A DNA stretch of 58,583 nucleotides from Sandaracinobacteroides sayramensis. Lineage in GTDB: Bacteria; Pseudomonadota; Alphaproteobacteria; Sphingomonadales; Sphingomonadaceae. The stretch lies in NCBI RefSeq assembly GCF_022014495.1, contig NZ_JAKLSQ010000010.1, positions 128,248 through 186,830 on the forward strand, written 5' to 3'. Each line of letters begins with the position of its first letter. Within the stretch, counting starts at the first letter, position 1. The translations under genes were made by a program, and so were the position numbers. This document shows positions 56,577 to 58,583 of the stretch, piece after piece. A model generated the notes under the pieces. The model searched no databases. It saw only the letters and a program-made list of their open reading frames with translations, and was not told the DNA's origin.

Positions 56577-58583
56577 TCACTGGCCTTCGGCATGCCGGAT
56601 CTCGGTTGGAACCGGAGGAGCGGCGGCCACTTCCCGCGCCCTCGAGCGCAGATAATGCTGCAGGCCCTTCAGCTCCGCATCGGTCAATTCCTCGAAACGC
56701 GGCATGCCACGCGATTGCAACGGCCCTTCGCGCAGCACGGCCGAGAAGGATTCGAGATCGGCGGCAACGCCCGAGCGCAACAGATCGGGGGCCGCGCCGC
56801 CCGAAAGCGCGTTGGGGCCATGGCAGATGGAGCAGCGCTGGGCATAGACCGTCTTGCCGATATCCGCACTGGCCCGGTCGATCCGGAAATCGGGGAGGTC
56901 GAGGATCGGCATGTCGACATCTTCGGCCGGTGGCAGGCTGGCCTTGCCATCCAGCGTGAAGGTCAGCAGCCGCCAGCGCTGGGTGAGGTAATTCCACTCG
57001 CGCGGCAGGCCCACCGCGCCCGCGAAGCGGGCGCCGGCGACGACGCTGACATATTGCCGGCCGTTGGCCAGATAGGTGATCGGCTGCGCCTGCACCGCGG
57101 TCTGCGCGTCGAAGCTCCAGAGCGTCTTGCCGCTGTCCGCGGCCAGCGCCACGAACTCGCCCGTGGTGCGGCCCTGCATCACCAGATTGCCGGCCGTCGC
57201 CATGGTGCCGCCGCCGCCGCGCATCGTGGGATAGTTGAGGCGCCAGGCTTCCTTCTGCGTGACGGGGTTCCAGGCCAGCAGCGCGCTGGTCGGCGCCCGT
57301 GGCTGCAGATCGGGCGGAGGCGCCCCGACGCCGGGCGAAAGCCGCTGGCCGCCCAGATGGCGCCACTTGTCGAGCGGGCCGGCGGGATCGGTGAAGACGC
57401 GGCCCTGGTCCATCACCGGTATGTAGACGAGGCCGGTCTTCGGGCTGAACGACATGGCCTCGATGCTGTGCGCGCCAAAAGGCGAGGGGTAGATGATGGA
57501 AGCCGTTCCGGGCCGGAAGCGCGCATTCTCCGTCTCGACCGGCCGGCCGCTGGCGATGTCGATCCGCTCGGCCCAGCTCACCGGCACGATCTTCTCGGCC
57601 GAGAGGAGCTTTCCGGTCTCGCGGTCGATCACATAGAGGAAGCCGTTCTTCGGCGCCGTGATCATCACCGGGCGCTTCCTGCCGTCTATCTCTAGATCGG
57701 TGAGCGCCATGTCCATGACGGCGTTATAGTCCCAGGTCTCGCCGGGATTGGTCTGATAATGCCAGACATATTCGCCGGTATCGGCGTCCAGCGCAACGAT
57801 CGAGGAGAGGAACAGATTGTCCCCGCCCTCGGGGCTGCGGATGCGCTGGTTCCAGGGGGAGCCGTTGCCGGTGCCGATGTAGATGCGGCGGAACTGCGGA
57901 TCCCAGGCCATGGCGTGCCACGCCGTGCCGCCGCCGCCGAACTTCCACCATTCGCCGGTCCAGGTCCTGGCGGCCATTTCCATGGCTTCGTTCTCGAAGC
58001 CGTCGGCCGGGTTGCCGGGCACGGTGTGGAAGCGCCAGAGCTGCTTGCCGGTCTTCTGGTCGTAGGCGGTGACATAGCCGCGAATGGGGGCGAAGTCGGC
58101 GCCGCCATGGCCGATGATCACCTTGCCGTCGAAAACCCAGGGCGGGCCGCTGATATAGCGTTCGTCGTTGGGCGCGATCGTCATCGACGACCATCTGGCT
58201 TTTCCCGTCTTCGCGTCGATGGCGATCAGCCGGCCGTCTATGGTGCCGACGAAGAGCAGGCCGTCGGAATAGGCGAGGCCGCGGCTGCCCCAGGCGGCCC
58301 TCAGCTTTTGCCCGGCGCTTTTCCAGCTTTCCGGGTCATGCGTCCAAAGCAGTTTGCCGGTCGCCGCCTCGAACGCCTGCACGACGCTGTAGCCGGCCGC
58401 CATGTAGAGGATGCCATCGACCGCCACGGGGGCGGTCAGGCTGCTGCCCCCCAGATCGATGTCGTGATACCAGGCCAGGCCCAGCTTCGACACATTGCCG
58501 TCGTGGATTTCGGTGAGCGGGCTGAAGTGGTTTTCGCCGTCGCCGCCATAGGTCGGCCAATCGGCGCCGCTGGAACCAGCGGC
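56577..58583 (-). CDS. PQQ-dependent quinohaemoprotein dehydrogenase, copy 2 (5' end outside window)
   Basis: At least 668 residues; the frame stays open to the window edge (visible N-terminal part begins AAGSSGADWPTYGGDGENH), so the signal peptide and start are missing. It is the same architecture as 47550-49640: PQQ propeller with GNGSPWNQ and EGGDNLF, then a cytochrome c domain with CSICH and an axial Met in SRGMPRFE. The vicinal Cys pair is again absent (KLRAAWGSRG). It is close to copy 1 along the whole propeller. Two periplasmic dehydrogenases may oxidise different alcohol positions or stereoisomers. Confidence 0.88.
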   Translation of the reverse strand, partial: AAGSSGADWPTYGGDGENHFSPLTEIHDGNVSKLGLAWYHDIDLGGSSLTAPVAVDGILYMAAGYSVVQAFEAATGKLLWTHDPESWKSAGQKLRAAWGSRGLAYSDGLLFVGTIDGRLIAIDAKTGKARWSSMTIAPNDERYISGPPWVFDGKVIIGHGGADFAPIRGYVTAYDQKTGKQLWRFHTVPGNPADGFENEAMEMAARTWTGEWWKFGGGGTAWHAMAWDPQFRRIYIGTGNGSPWNQRIRSPEGGDNLFLSSIVALDADTGEYVWHYQTNPGETWDYNAVMDMALTDLEIDGRKRPVMITAPKNGFLYVIDRETGKLLSAEKIVPVSWAERIDIASGRPVETENARFRPGTASIIYPSPFGAHSIEAMSFSPKTGLVYIPVMDQGRVFTDPAGPLDKWRHLGGQRLSPGVGAPPPDLQPRAPTSALLAWNPVTQKEAWRLNYPTMRGGGGTMATAGNLVMQGRTTGEFVALAADSGKTLWSFDAQTAVQAQPITYLANGRQYVSVVAGARFAGAVGLPREWNYLTQRWRLLTFTLDGKASLPPAEDVDMPILDLPDFRIDRASADIGKTVYAQRCSICHGPNALSGGAAPDLLRSGVAADLESFSAVLREGPLQSRGMPRFEELTDAELKGLQHYLRSRAREVAAAPPVPTEIRHAEGQ

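Overview
The window is GC-rich DNA from an alphaproteobacterium, most likely a member of the Sphingomonadaceae. The signs are a large TonB-dependent receptor with the VTGSR N-terminal motif, many CoA-ester catabolic genes, tight start/stop overlaps, and GCAGGGGC-type intergenic hairpins. No rRNA, tRNA, CRISPR array, transposase or integrase was seen. Nearly the whole window reads as one catabolic region for an unidentified hydrophobic or branched/cyclic carboxylic substrate.

Layout. 1-7.6 kb: membrane proteins (DUF202, DUF1622, an unknown multi-pass protein), a phosphate-selective-type porin, a formylglycine-generating-enzyme homologue, a Crp/Fnr regulator, a BASS-family carrier and two exported proteins. 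7.6-12.5 kb: a thiolase-like/DUF35 pair behind a fused double CaiB/BaiF CoA-transferase, divergent from a TetR gene. 12.5-15.7 kb: a CitE-like lyase facing cofE-cofD-cofC, three genes for coenzyme F420 assembly. 15.8-31.7 kb: a long beta-oxidation block (FadJ-type fusion, five acyl-CoA dehydrogenases including a methylsuccinyl-CoA dehydrogenase, an enoyl-CoA hydratase, a thiolase, CoA-transferases, a cytochrome c, mesaconyl-CoA transferase and hydratase, an MDR reductase). 32-36.5 kb: TonB receptor and carboxylesterase. 36.5-44.6 kb, minus strand: P450, two ferredoxins, MFS, aldehyde dehydrogenase, MFS, with an Old Yellow Enzyme-type reductase upstream. 44.6-58.6 kb: two TetR regulators, a flavin reductase, an enoyl-CoA hydratase, two PQQ/haem c dehydrogenases, a second fused CoA-transferase, a luciferase-like monooxygenase (LLM-family) oxidoreductase, a SnoaL-like protein, an SMP-30-like protein and a second DUF35/thiolase pair.

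How it may fit together (inference). The receptor and porin import substrate and the esterase frees it. P450, PQQ dehydrogenases and aldehyde dehydrogenase oxidise it to an acid. CoA-transferases activate the acid. Acyl-CoA dehydrogenases, hydratases, FadJ, thiolase and DUF35/thiolase-like aldolases shorten it. Mcd, Mct, Meh and the CitE-like lyase together could take methylsuccinyl-CoA through mesaconyl-C1-CoA, mesaconyl-C4-CoA and citramalyl-CoA to acetyl-CoA and pyruvate. The cof genes plus an LLM-family oxidoreductase suggest an F420-dependent redox step, which is unusual in this group.

Regulation. Two promoter-proximal dyads recur. TGCAC-N4-GTGCA lies at the same distance from a TTGAC -35 element in front of an enoyl-CoA hydratase and a PQQ dehydrogenase, with a looser copy between cofE and the FadJ gene. 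ACAACA-N2-TGTTTTTTGCA lies over the putative -35 of both the P450 operon and the reductase gene divergent from a TetR regulator. Function assignments are from family recognition by eye; no database search was run.
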